A stretch of 64,000 nt of DNA from Ulota crispa (lineage: Eukaryota > Streptophyta > Bryopsida > Orthotrichales > Orthotrichaceae). The stretch's first letter is position 1. Each line of letters begins with the position of its first letter. The notes beneath the pieces are model-generated. The model had not been told where the DNA came from and made no database searches. It saw only the letters and a program-made list of their open reading frames with translations. The stretch lies in assembly GCA_963920765.1 (NCBI GenBank), contig OY987251.1:932501-996500 (forward strand), read 5' to 3'. Positions 11,246 to 22,932 of this stretch are shown here, piece by piece. Both the position numbers and the translations under genes were made by a program.

Positions 11246-11885
11246 TTAACCCCTAAATGCTTGAGGCCTTTTTGGGCTTTTAGGAATTTGCTTCAAATTG
11301 AACAAAAAGGCAACATATTAATAAGCTGTATCAAGTTCTTTTGAATTGTAACCGTACAAATTCAAACTAGATATGTTAAAGGTCACACAAGAAAAGAAAA
11401 GAAAACAATATCACTAATGGATTAAAAATTATAATGTTTGATTATGAGGGTGTTAAAACTACAAAAATGACTTGAAGCCTTTGAATCCTCTTTTCACATG
11501 TTGGATCTAAAAAAATGACCATCAAAAAAGTATAAGGTCAAAGGAAATAACATACATAACCCCAATCACTTTATAGCTTTTCAAAATCTTTTCTACAATT
11601 TTTTCAAATGAATTTTTTATGTAAAATTTTCTCCAAGATCTAGTGTAATTGAGGCTCATTTCCAAGAACTCTCAGCATTAGAAAAAGTCAAGACCTTTGC
11701 ACAAAAGCTTGAATAAAAAACTCATAATTGATCATTTTGAGAATCAAATTGTTGATCCTAAAATTAAACTTCACAAAGAATAAATCCAAAATGTAAACTA
11801 CTAAAAATAGTACTTCGGCTAAATTTATTGAACTTTAGAGTACTGCAAACACCAAATTTTGGTGCCGCCGACATTTAGGGGTTAA
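11246..11885. mobile_element. TTAA element, family A copy 1 (640 bp)
   Basis: TTAA precedes CCCCTAAATG at the left and follows CATTTAGGGG at the right, a perfect 10-bp inverted terminus. The interior is AT-rich, without a coding frame, and closely resembles 48976-49616 and 55288-55939; it is more distantly related to family B at 13606. Confidence 0.85.
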
Positions 11886-12112
11886 AACATTCTTTAGGAT
11901 TTCTGTTTCGAAGTTGCTTCAACCTAAATGTACATATAGTATTTGTAAGCACGTACATTCGGACAAATTTTGTTAAAAGTAAATAAATATATTGAAATGT
12001 GTATGAATAACGACACCCAGCGGAGCACCTGATTGTGCTATGACAATTTGGAAGTATCCAGAAGTTGGAGAGCAAATGCTTGGGACTCTTGACGGATATC
12101 CTTTAATAATAA

Positions 12113-13008
12113 GGGGCTTCATACTTAAACTTTTTCAGGTGACCCATGTCGCGATTCACTTCTGTGAATTCACTAGTGAACCGCGAGGTGACCCACTTTT
12201 AGACTTCACTTTTAATGTGATTCATATGAGGAGTAAATTTCAGAAACTCACTTTTGTGGCTTCGCGGGGCTCATTCGCCTACTTCTTCAAACTATATAAC
12301 TTCTTTCGCAAAAACTTCTGCAAACTCACGGGTGTCTCAGACTTGCACGTGCAAAGGAACAAAAACAATTCACTAGTGAGCGAAGATTTTGTGAGGTGGG
12401 AAGTTTGAAGGCTAGATTTTATGTTTGAAATCCTCCAATGATATATTTTGGGAATTGATATAGGCACACCTGGTGTTTGTTATATGGACAAGGAGGGGGG
12501 GGGGTCAAAGTAGTGGAGGTATCTTGTGATGTAAGACTAGTGGACTTGTGCAGGCAGGCACTGACTGGAGCAATAGAGGGTTTCAAACATAAAATCTAGC
12601 CTACAAGTTTCTCACCTCATAGAAATTCAGGTCACTAGTAAATTATTTTTGTTCACTCACATGTGAAAAGTCTCAAACACCTATGAGTTTGCGTGAGTTT
12701 GCATTTAGGGTTCAATTTTTGCAACAACAACGTTGTAAGAGCAGGACTAGCACAAGCACAAGTAGAGCAAGTACAAGGAGCAAGGCAAGAGTGGGAGCAA
12801 GATGGGTGGGTGGCGACCTCTGTCCGCATTCACACTCATGTCCAAACTGCTACTCAAGGAAGCTGCAAAAGTGGACTTCTAGAGTTCAATCCTAAGGTGA
12901 ATCACATTAGGAGTGAACTTCAGAGTGAGTCACCTAGATGTTCACTAGTGAATCCACCGAGGTGAATGACAACGTGAGTCACCTAAAAGAGTTGATGTTT
13001 GAAACCCC
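12113..13008. mobile_element. Pair of inverted TIR elements forming a foldback
   Basis: The outer left end GGGGCTTCATACTTAAAC and the outer right end (inverse GGGGTTTCAAACATCAAC) are inverted repeats, and 4-base ATAA flanks both. An inner pair also matches: 12411-12436 is the inverse of 12578-12600. The region therefore reads as two related elements, about 12113-12434 and 12578-13008, facing each other across roughly 145 bp. Repeats of the type TTCACTAGTGAA lie in both. The 122-residue frame across 12040-12408 has no recognisable domain and follows the repeat. The GGGG termini resemble PIF/Harbinger MITEs, but the class is not certain. Confidence 0.6.
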
Positions 13009-13014
13009 ATAATG

Positions 13015-13330
13015 AACACTACTTGCACAAGCAAATCTTGTCACATGATGATTGCTAAATTGGTTTGAGAGGGTTGGGATTGGGATTGTCAAATGTCCTT
13101 ATAGGAACACATCCAAACAATTTTTAGGTTAGTCTAGAATTGCTTTTAGGGACCCTATGAGCTATGATTTTGCCCTTAAATATAAAATATTCTACAATAC
13201 ATTTTTCACAACAATGGTGTTCATGATAGCTTGTTGAAAGGCTAATCTTACAGATTTTTTTCTGAAATTTTCCAAGACCTCATGTTACTCCAAACTCTTA
13301 AATTGTCAAGTATGGGTATGTATACCTTAC
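13015..13330. repeat. Dispersed repeat, copy 1 (partner 56025-56343)
   Basis: This segment aligns over about 315 bp with 56025-56343. Both start near CACTTGCACAAGCAAATC and both contain GATAGCTTGTTGAAAGGCTAA. No termini or target duplication are visible. Each copy lies close to an A/B-family TTAA element, on different sides. Its class is unknown. Confidence 0.6.
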
Positions 13331-13605
13331 ATAAAAAATTGGCAACCAAGAATCTTGAGTATCTTTGTAGGACCCATTGGCTTCATGGTAGTTGATATGC
13401 TGCCCTATTGGACCCTACAAATGTAAATTTGATTGTGTCATCCTTAATTGGGGCATTTTTATTGGGTCTCACAGATTTTGTCAAATTCTAGCTGACTGCA
13501 GTCCATTGGATGTTAAATGTTAAAGGGAGGGACCAACCCACATTTGTCCAAATTTATCAAAATTGTTGTTAGTATGGTTTCCTTTTGCCAAAAAATGCCA
13601 TGTCC

Positions 13606-14255
13606 TTAACCCCAAAAGGATCTTGGAATTTCCTAAGCTTCTAAGAATTTGCTCTAATTTGAACTAAAAGCCAACATTTTGATGAGTTCTATCAATTCTT
13701 TTGGAATTGTAACCGTATAAAATCAAATTAGACATGTTAAAGATCACAGTACAAAAGAAAACCCCATAATTTCTCTTATGGATTGAAAGATTATAATGTT
13801 TGATCATGAAGGTGTTAAAACTGTGAAAGTGATTTTAAGTCTTTCAATCTTCTTATCACCTGTCAAAAAAAAAAAATTGGTCACCAAAAAAATATGAGGT
13901 TAAAAGGCTTAACATGCATAACCCCAATCAAATAATGACTTCTCAAAATCTATTCTACAATTTTTTAAAATGAATTTCTAATGTGATTTTTCTCAAAGAT
14001 CTAGTGTATTTGAGGCTCATTCCCAAGAGCCCTCAACACTACATAAAGTCAAGATTGCTATGGACACCCATGCACTAAATCTTGAATAGAAAAATCATAA
14101 TCATTCATTTGAAAAATTAGATTGTTGAAGCTAAAACTAACTTTTTAAAAAAATAAAAAATGTGAACTACTAAAAATAGTAATTTGGTAAGGTTTTATTT
14201 AACTTCAAAAATTGGTTGAGGACGCATTTTGTCCTCAAGGTCATTTTGGGGTTAA
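13606..14255. mobile_element. TTAA element, family B copy 1 (650 bp)
   Basis: TTAA borders CCCCAAAAGGATC at the left and, at the right, the inverse of CCCCAAAATGACC. Both ends carry CCCCAAAA where family A has CCCCTAAA. The interior aligns with the element starting at 63345 and more distantly with family A. No coding frame is present. Confidence 0.85.
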
Positions 14256-14356
14256 CCCTTGATGGTTACAAATACTCTCCAAAAAAGAATGCTAATATTA
14301 TTTGTTAACTATAACGTGAAGGATTGCTTTGGAGTTGTAAACGTTAATCCCTAAGG

Positions 14357-14703
14357 GGCAGTTCACACTAATTATTCCACATCCCAGTAAAATTTGAGAA
14401 TCTAAGATTGGTGTAGAGCCAAAAGTTGGGACTTGGAACTTCACACTACATCCCACGTCCAAGTCCATTGTATTTTGCTTACATGGTAGCACCTTTTGGA
14501 AGTTTGGCCCCAAGGAAGGTGGGACTTCACTCAAAAATTAAGGTGACCATTTTACTAGACCCAACATTTAGCCTAAGTTTTGCCAACTTTTTGCATAAAA
14601 TATTCATGACACATCTTTGCCTTTAATAACCCATCAAAGTTTAGATCTCATGTTGAGGTGAAATTTGCAAAGATGGGATGTGGGACATAGTGTGAACAAC
14701 CCC
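14357..14703. mobile_element. GGGG-ended MITE, possibly PIF/Harbinger type (347 bp)
   Basis: The left terminus GGGGCAGTTCACACTA is the inverse of the right terminus TAGTGTGAACAACCCC apart from small differences, and the repeat continues into CACATCCC / GGGATGTG. TAA precedes it and AAA follows, near the 3-bp TAA duplication of PIF/Harbinger MITEs. A related 121-bp element with a clean TAA duplication lies at 47417. Confidence 0.6.
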
Positions 14704-16366
14704 AAAGAATATTTGGGAGGATGAAGCACGCACTTATATAGCTTTTGAGGCAAAATCAATTATGGCCTACCAATTATGCCTTAGGAATATTCCAAATATA
14801 AGATTTTTTATTTTTGTAGGTTAATTACTTCTCTCTTTATTTGAATTAATTCACAAGCTTGCATACAAACCATGAACCACCCAGTGATCAAATTAGTCAC
14901 ATATTTGAAGAATAAACAAAAATTGCTTTCAATGCATACTTGAATGTACTTCATTCAGTTCATAAAACTCCTATGGTAAGCATCTGAAGTCATTCATCAT
15001 CCTCATTATGGAGGCTAGCACTCTTGGTAGTCAAATTCCAAATCTCATGCTAACATTTTTGTGATAGTATTTGTATGACACAATTAGTTAGGTGTGTATT
15101 TAAACTTCAAAATATATTTTGAAACTCAAGTTTAGATTTAACTTACCCATATTATAATATCATAGATATATGAATACAAAACTCGAAACTCAAAATTTAT
15201 CCTAAAGCTGATTGCAATCCAAAACTTGGTAATTTTGGAGTGATTTTTTTTGAAATAGATATTGAATGCGATGATCTCATTGTAGTGGTTTTCTAAAATT
15301 CATTTGTTACTTTTGTCTAAAATTCCATCTTTTCAAGGAAATTTTGAATCAAAGACCAACTTAGTAGAAGAATGATAGATATCTATTTTCATACTCTCTT
15401 GAAGTACATTTTCCGTTCTAAAATTGGAATTTCATCAAAGAGCATTAATTAATTGATTGGGCTGAAGTACGAGGTTTCAACAAACCTAACTAAGGTGAAG
15501 GCACCCCACGATAAAAACATTCCACCAGGATCATTATTTGTACAAAGAACACCATACACAAGTATTTTTCTTAAATGTGTTTTCAAAATAACAATAAATT
15601 ATAGACAATTGAGGTGATGCCACGTAGAAAATTACAAGAGATTTGAGCTTAAGAAGGGCCCTTCCCAAAATCATGGAAATTTTGGGAATACTTCCACATG
15701 GGCAGGCCAGCCTGGTCTTGTCAGACGATATGATTTGAAAAAAAACAATGTTTTGGTACAGCCCAGGAACCTGGGCACATGCTTGAACTTTTCTGAGTCT
15801 TGCAAAGATTAGTTTCTAGTTTCCTATCAGAGTTTTTTTCAGTGTAAGGTAGAAACACTCTTGGGCGTTGCTTCCATATACGCGTGGGCTACTTTTGAAC
15901 TCATACTCGTCAATGAAAGTTGCTTATTCCACAGTGATCAGAAAATGACGGTTCAAGGGTACTTTACATGGCTAATTCAAGGCACATTTTGCTTGGAACC
16001 AGGGTCCATGGTAACGATGTATTACTGCCCATAACTACGGGAAGGGCTGGTTCAATAAGTAATTCTTGGTTCAATGCTTGGTGGCTATGGGGGTAATTAT
16101 TCTGCTTAAATGTGCAATCATCAGCGGCGGCATTGTGAATTTTGAAAAGATATGGAGCCCATGGATGTATTTCTTGGTGAACTCCATATCATTATGAGGT
16201 CGCTGGCACGACGGTTTAAAGTGCGTTTGTAATTGATTTAACATTAATGAACAGACAAGTTCAGATACAGCTATTTCCATCAGTCTTTGCTCAGAAAAAT
16301 TATGCAATAACTTCGGCACCAGTTGGTTGGAGTCGCAAATCTAGAAGATAGAATTAGACAAGTGCA
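14704..16366. other. AT-rich intergenic DNA
   Basis: No gene, RNA or element termini are recognised across this stretch. GC content rises in the last 500 bp toward the island that follows. Confidence 0.5.
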
Positions 16367-16534
16367 ATGGCAGATGAGGAGTATCATGGCAGTAAGAGTG
16401 TAGAGAATGCTTGGGCCCCTGAGCTACGACCATATGGACCTCTTCCTAGTTTTGGTAACTTGTATGACGAGCAAAGTCAACTTCATGAGAGAAATCGTGC
16501 TGATCTCTTGCTTCCCGAAAGTGCCGAGAGCTGA
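16367..16534 (+). CDS. Small open frame, 55 residues, unrecognised
   Basis: ATG at 16367 opens a 55-residue frame starting MADEEYHGSKSVENAWAPEL and rich in Glu, Leu and Ser. The composition is protein-like and it lies at the edge of the GC-rich island before the pogo-type transposase relic. I recognise no family. It could be the first exon of a degraded gene, part of the transposon, or chance. Confidence 0.3.
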   Translation: MADEEYHGSKSVENAWAPELRPYGPLPSFGNLYDEQSQLHERNRADLLLPESAES

Positions 16535-17213
16535 ACGACAATCTGCTTTTTGACAGAGTGGTGGACACAGGTGGCAAGGATTAAATCACCCAGTTCCAGT
16601 TGAAGGCAGTCACGATCGCTCCTCAGCAATGCAGCCCGGTGATCAGCGAGGTTCGAGGACACTCATCGGCGATGGAGTGCAGCGTTGACATGCCGTCAAC
16701 AACTCCAGCCAAATCCAGAGAATCGTAACTGACGACGGAGCAGGTTGCTACTAGCCCGCTAACATCGACCGCAACCATGCATCAATGCCGCTTGGCTGAG
16801 CAGGAATCAATCGCCGTTGTCCAGACGAGAACACGCACAAGGAATTCCGAAGATCGATTGCTGGCGGAGGACGGCACTGGTCAACTGATGTCACCGACGG
16901 ATCGATCGGCAGTGAGCGAGCAGCTTTCCGGCAGTCGGCCGCATTTGGTCTGCGAGAAGACGGGTATGTGGGGGAGGAAAGTAGTGAGATGCGAAGGCTG
17001 CCAGTTGACAGCGAGCGCGGCCAAGCAAGAAGGCGGCCCGACGACGATGTACCAGATTAACAACGCATGTGGTTCAGCAAGTTTACCGCCGATGAAAACC
17101 TGCTTCGGAGGCCAGTTCTGGACGGAAGCGGGCAAGCTTGTCCAAGAAGCTGACCAGCAAATACAGAGAACGGTAGGTGAACATCGCAAGTAACGGTCAC
17201 CTCTGCGGCCGGA
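16535..17213. other. GC-rich 5' part of the transposon island
   Basis: Both strands show open frames of about 140 residues (16777-17193 on plus, 16881-17327 on minus) because stop codons are rare at this GC content. Neither has a recognisable domain. The stretch probably belongs to the 5' part of the pogo-type element, but I could not find its terminal inverted repeat. Confidence 0.4.
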
Positions 17214-18890
17214 GTGAGAAGCATACTTAGACGCAGAAGCAAGCGGAAGATAACTGAAACCTGGAGTGACAAGCAACTTGCAGATGAATTGAGGCAGTGG
17301 ACGCAGGTGCGAGTGTGGCAGTTGCAAATAGACACTTCGGAATTCCGACCTCCTAGCTCCGAGATTATTTTCACGGAAGAACTATTTAGAGAAATAAGGT
17401 GCGTCAAGAAATTCTCACTGTTGAAGAAGAATCCCAGCTCATTGCATGGATGCTATCTATGCAGGACCATGCACACCGAATTTCAGTACCAGGGCTAATA
17501 AGGAAGGTAGCAGAAATTACACAAGAGAGATGGTCGCCCTTCAAGGACGGCATCCATGGGCGAGGATGGTAAAGGTGGTTCATTAGAAAACATCCGGAGC
17601 TCACGTTCAGAACTGCGCAAGGGTTAGATGAAGGAGGTGCAATGGGACTTAATACCACCAGCGTGACATCTCTGTATACAACCTTGAAGAAGGCTTATGA
17701 TCAATATGGCTGCCACCCATCTCAGATCTGGAATGCAGATGAATCTACAGCTCAAGCAGGGAGTAGCGGAGGTCTAAGTCTGGCGTTTGCAAGGAAAGGC
17801 ACCAGATCAGTTCATGCAACAAAACCAAAGAACGGTGAGCACTTGACAGTTCTGTCATGCGTGAATGCGCCCGGAGACCACGTTCCAAATTTTAACATTT
17901 TCAAAGGTAAGCGCAAGCAGAGGAACTATATTGCAAAGTTTGAATCCCAATCTATTATGGGAAGGGCTTTGCAACTACAGGAATCTGGCCCTTGAATTTT
18001 GAAGCCATGGACGCCTACATGGCACCCAGCGCTTGTTATGTTCAGAATTTTGGAGAAGAGGCAGTCAATGTCGAGGAAGTGGGTGCAGATGTGGACGACG
18101 ACAACGACGGCGATGAGATTGAAGAAAACCTGCCGATACAGCAACCCTCCCTGCTGCAACAGCTCCCAATATGCAGGAACTCCACTGGCTGGAAGAGCAC
18201 AACGTCCACGGCACAAGTGGCACCCCTGAAGCTATCGATGTCCACGATGCTGCTCTCCTTAACATTGACCACCGCCTGTAAGCTAGCTGCGCCGCCCCCG
18301 TGCCGTTGGTTCCTGCATAGCAGATAGGAGACGTCAATTTTGTGTCCGACACTCCAACCTTAGCAGCGAGACAATATTATGTGCATTCTGAGGCGGAGTC
18401 TACTCGCTCTAAAGAGGCCCCGGACTCTTCAGGGGAGGAGGGCTAGGAGGTCGTCGTGCTTCAGAACTTGTTTCCACTACCACAGGTCCAACGTCCACCA
18501 CGGAGACAACGACGACCTGGTGCAGGGCCGTTAATTGACCAGTCTGTGTCAATTCTCATGACATCAGAGGAATTTATTTCAACGATGACTGGAAAAGCAG
18601 TCAGGAAAGAAGAGGTAGCACGGGAGCGGGAGGAACGACGAGTGCAAGCTGTGCAGAAAAAAGCACAGAAGGAGCAAGAGAAGGCACGGAAGAAAGCTGA
18701 ACAGCTTGTTCGCCGAATCCAATCACAGCAGAAGAAGGCTGATAAAGAACGGGAGAAACTTAGAAAGGCAAGCGAGAGAGGTGAACCGCGTTCGAGAGCT
18801 AAAGGCAGGCGTCGACGTAGCGGAGCGGGAGGAGACTTCCACGAAACTTACGACTTCGAGCTTGACGGAGGATTCCAAGGGACAACGTAA
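17214..18890 (+). pseudogene. Decayed pogo/CENP-B-type DDE transposase
   Basis: An N-terminal piece (KITETWSDKQLADEL, about 17241) resembles the psq-type DNA-binding domain. In another frame LTVEEESQLIAWML through RWFIRKHPELTFRT (17417-17610) matches the CENPB-type helix-turn-helix. The DDE_1 nuclease core begins at IWNADES with its first catalytic Asp at 17738-17740 and continues HLTVLSCVNAPGDHVPNFNI and FKGKRKQRNYI (17850-17940). After 17994 the rest of the core, with the other two catalytic acids, is missing; the sequence resumes with an acidic stretch and an ILMTSEEF motif leading to a Lys/Glu-rich coiled coil (18550-18790), typical of this family's C-terminus. There is an in-frame TAA at 17570 and at least one frame change. 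It cannot make an active enzyme. GC content is far above the flanks. Confidence 0.82.
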
Positions 18891-19836
18891 CCCTCGCTCT
18901 TTTCCAACGCGTCGACCTGCTATTCCAAGCTCAACAACACGATGCAATCTGGCAGTCTCCTAATTCAGGCTCCATGCGTGTTTTGCTTCGATGCTAATTC
19001 AAGCTGCAGGCGCGCTGTACCCAGACAAACGGCTCTCTCGTCCTCGAAGGCGCGCAGTGTCTGGTGCAATAGCTACTTTAACGGGGACATCTGGTTCACT
19101 GACAGGAGTCACCCACTCTGATGCTTGGTCGTGGCGACCCATCCCACGGATGTCAAGCGCTGGCTGGTGCTAAGAGATGCCCGAAATAGTGGTTTCACAT
19201 GCGTCCAGCAATGATGCCAGGTATCCAAGGCATTTGAGATCGATCCCTGTAGCAACGACCTCTTCTGTCCAGGAACTCGGCCCTAGGATTCTACATTTTG
19301 TCTTCTGAGCATCATAGATTGGTATTCAGGAACCCTTAAGCTTGGTATCTTGTATATTTCTACACGGATCTATGAACCACGTGCCTCTATTCTAGTAACT
19401 ATTCCATGTGGTAATGTGTGAACTGAAAGTGGTAAGAGTATATACCACTCACTTTTTCATCTCACTCTATCAACGTGCATGGGTTTTTCACGATTTTGTA
19501 CTTTGAAAATTATGCACAGTCACACTAGCAATTTGTTCACTGAAACCAATATTTTTCATTTCCTATTCCTAACGTAAGAATATTACTTTCAACCTTACTT
19601 AATCAATCTAAATACCCTGAACCCCTTAATTTTGAGCTTATGGGTGCTCCTACCTTAGAGGTAGTATTTCAATTACTCCAAGAGCCTGCTCTAATAAGAG
19701 CTTTTTTTTAGCTTCCGGTTGTATATTATTCATACTCAAGCTTACATAAAACCGATGCTTGAGTAGAAGCTATAGCAAACAAGTTTTTAACAAGTTTTTT
19801 GTACTGAGACCAAGCAGCCACGACTTATTTCAGAAG
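18891..19836. other. 3' part of the GC-rich island, then AT-rich DNA
   Basis: GC-rich sequence continues to about 19250 without a recognisable frame. 19440-19661 is homologous to 5800-6073 and ends in the terminus GCTCCTACCTTAG of the AGGTAG family. No gene is seen. Confidence 0.45.
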
Positions 19837-19838
19837 TA

Positions 19839-20708
19839 CAGTACCAGGCAAGCATGAATTGTCCGGTGTCTTGCTGCAGTTCAAAAAAATTCCTATAATA
19901 CATAACAAAATTGAGACTTTGCTGTTTTGAATCACAAAAATTGACTCTTATGCAATCCCAATTAGACATACCCAATTTTGATTTCAAAAAATCAAAATCC
20001 TATTTTTGGTGAATTATTTTGTATTAAATTCATGATTTTACATGAAAATTGATTGAAGAAAATGGGTGACGAATTTTTTAAATTTGGTTGCATGGGTATG
20101 TTGGAAACATTCATATGCACATTTTCCCTTTGAAAAAGAACCCCCTTAAGTAACAAAATTATGATCGCCAAAGAGTTCAATGTGGGTTGTGGTAAGACCA
20201 CAATTTGTAAAGTAGATATTTCTATTGTTCAAATGGTTTTTGGCTAAGTAAACATATTGTCATGTTCAAAGGTACAAATTTAGTCATAGTGAATGAATCA
20301 AATAACAATTTTTTTTATCATAAATAAATATCTATTTTACAAATTTTGGTCTTACCACACCTCACATTGAACACTTTGACGTTCATAATTTTGTTACTTA
20401 AGGGGGTTCGTTTTAGAAGGGAAAATGTGCATATGGATGTTTCCAACATATCCATGCAACCAAATCTAAAAAAACTCTCACCAATTTTCTTCAATCAATT
20501 TTCATGTAAAATCATGAATTTAATACAAAATAATTCACCGAAAATAGGATTTTGATTTTTGGAATCGAAATTGGGTATGCCTAATTGGGATTGCATAAGA
20601 GTCAATTTCTGTGATTCAAAACAACAAAGTCTCAATTTTGTTATGTATTATAGGAAGTTTTTTTGAACTGCAGCAAGGCATCGGACAATTCATGCTTGCT
20701 TGGTACTG
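19839..20708. mobile_element. Long-TIR foldback element with CAGTACC ends (870 bp)
   Basis: The left arm (19839 to about 20215) and right arm (about 20330-20708) are inverted copies of each other; the ends read CAGTACCA(G/A)GCAAGCATG on both sides. TA flanks both ends (19837-19838 and 20709-20710). CAGT-type ends with TA targets are usual for pogo/Tc1-mariner. The two 69-residue frames, one on each arm, are near-identical mirror images created by the palindrome, not genes. A second element of the same size and related arms lies at 37216-38083. Confidence 0.75.
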
Positions 20709-20831
20709 TATAGTAAAGGCATAATCAAAGCATGATTTTTTCAAAATTGGCTCCAGAAGTGTATTAATCAGCTATAAGCACACAAGTTCACTCATTTTCA
20801 ACAACAAAATTCCATGCATAGGAGCTACAAA

Positions 20832-21721
20832 TTAACCCTTAAATCCTTGGGGCCTTTATTTTGTCAAAAGACACTCAAAGTTGCCATTTCTATTGCAAAG
20901 AGTAAATTTTTTTGAAAATTGGTCTTTTGCATATCTAACCATAGGATCTTGTACTAGACTAGTATAAGAATGTGGAAACAAAAATTCAAAAACTTTGACC
21001 GGACAGATTGCAACCTTGCATGATTAGACTATTTGACTTTGAACTTTTTTAACTTAAAATTTTGCACCACAAAGTTTTTGAGGTTTATTTTTGTATAGTG
21101 GAAAGTTGATTTGGGAATTTGTGGAAAAAAAGCAAAACAAAAAATACTTAATTTTCATTCTTAAAAAAATCAATAGGTAGAAGAAGGTATGAGATTGAAC
21201 AAAAACTTAAATTGTTAATAACCTTGCAATGGAATTGAAACTCTATAATCCCGATGGTGAGATTGTTCTAGCAAGCAAACGTCATCCTCTCTAACATTTT
21301 TTTTTGAGAAATTGTTAAACTTGCATTCAAAAATGAAGTTTATAAGTTAATTTTTCAAGAAGATGCTTAAGGTGCTTGAAAAACAAGATTGTCCATAACT
21401 TTCTCATAACTAGTCCAAATGGAATGGATCAAAGCCTCAAATGTAGACAAAAATATAACCTATGACAAAGAAATTAAAAATTAAAAAATTCAAGTTTTTG
21501 TAAATTGTTTTTGCTGCCCAATTTGCATAAATTTTTGCTTATTTAAGCATAACTTTTGCTTTTGGGCATTGATTGGAATAACAATTATATTCCCCAAAAG
21601 CTAATGTGTTTTCCTATCTTCAAAAAAAGTTTCAAAAATTCAAGAAAATAATTGAGGCTGTAGGTACCTGCCCGAAATCCCATTTGTCCCCCGAGGGGAC
21701 ACTCAGGGATTTAGGGGTTAA
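20832..21721. mobile_element. TTAA element, family C copy 1 (890 bp)
   Basis: TTAA borders CCCTTAAATCCTTGG at the left and the inverse of CCCCTAAATCCCTGAG at the right. A GC-rich subterminal stem around GTCCCCCGAGGGGAC (21686-21702) stands out in the AT-rich interior. It aligns along its length with 51954-52884. No coding frame is seen. Confidence 0.85.
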
Positions 21722-22430
21722 CACATTCCTAGATCAAAGTCAAGGGAAAAAGTGAGTATAAGTAGAGTAATGTTTGAACTTGGCAATTTTTCCAAGAGAG
21801 TAAAGGCCTCACCTGTGCCCATTCCAAGCACCCAAACAATCCAATGTTAGATAAGAGGGGATGCAACAGGTGTCAGCAGCCCTTACTGCATGTTATAGCC
21901 TTCACAAGGAAAGAAAAAACCATGATAAAGCAATCAAGTGTAAAAAGTTAATCATAAAAAACAAGCAACAATATATGACACCTATGTAGCAAAATTCTGC
22001 AAGGAAGCCATAGTGGGTGTAGAACTAAGTTTAGTGTTCTAGAAAAAACGTTACACCTGCTACTACTGACTGTAGTAGCGGATCACGACAAGCCACGGAC
22101 GAGTGGTACTGTAGCATGCACCAGCAAAGAAAGCAGAGCACATATGTGGGAGCAATCACAAGAGCGGAGTGAGAGGAAGGAGGGGGGAATGGTATATCGA
22201 GAGCTGGGAATCGGAATCCATGAGCCGCAAGCCATGAGTCTAGATTTTTTGATAAAATAATCAATTTCACCTATAATTATATATGTAGGGCCTTATAATT
22301 ATGCATTTTAAACTTTTATTTTTAGAATTTATTTTTATTTTTTTAGTTTTTCAATTGATTTTAAGCTCAAAATTGATTCCTGCTCACCAAATCTTGGCTC
22401 ACCGCTCACCATTTTGTGCTCACAAAATAG
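21722..22430. other. Intergenic DNA, nothing recognised
   Basis: A short GC-richer patch at 22030-22250 carries minor open frames on the minus strand without recognisable domains. No other feature is visible. Confidence 0.45.
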
Positions 22431-22441
22431 GTTGTCCTAAC

Positions 22442-22932
22442 TTGAGGCACCTGCACCATCCTAGTCTTGGATACCACCCTAGTCTTGGATACCACCCTAG
22501 TCTTGGATACCACCCTAGTCCTCCAAGACTAGGGTGGTGGAGGTGCATTAAATCACTCACATTTTTTGCAAATTTTTTTTAAAAAATTTTTCTAGGTTTT
22601 TTTTAATGGAAGTTGGAGTGACTTTAGGCACCTCCATAAGTCAGTCTTGATCAACTAGGGTGGTGGAGGTGCATCATGTCACTCCCAGTTCTTGCCTAAT
22701 GTTTTTTTTTCAGTCTTTTTAATTATTTTTTTGGTGAAAGTGGGAGTGGCTTTTGGCACCCCTATAAGCCTAGTATTGGATGACTAGGGTCTTCGAGGTG
22801 CCTCATGTGGACACCATTTCATGCCTAGTGAGTAATTACTTTTGTTTTATTGTGATTTTGATAAAAGTGGGAATGACAAGAGGCACCTCTATGAACTTAG
22901 TCTTGAAAGACTAGGGTCTTGGAGGTGCCTCA
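22442..22932. repeat. Four tandem imperfect hairpins, about 128-bp spacing
   Basis: Four degenerate units (near 22442, 22620, 22750 and 22878) each read GGCACCT..CTAGTCTTGGA..GACTAGGGT..GGAGGTGCC, so each folds back on itself. In the first unit an 18-bp block (ACCACCCTAGTCTTGGAT) is tandemly repeated about three times (22457-22525). Flanks of the hairpins (AGTGGGAGTGAC) are also repeated. A 93-residue frame across the first unit is a by-product of the repeat. Function is unknown. Confidence 0.75.

Noticed and set aside
12040-12408. 122-residue plus-strand frame
   Set aside because: It crosses a transposable-element terminus and an inverted repeat, and has no recognisable domain.
16881-17407. 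Minus-strand frames of 116 and 148 residues
   Set aside because: They lie opposite the pogo-type transposase region in GC-rich DNA where chance openness is expected.
19992-20555. Pair of matching 69-residue proteins on opposite strands
   Set aside because: They are mirror images produced by the arms of the long-TIR foldback; the resemblance is structural, not evidence of a gene pair.
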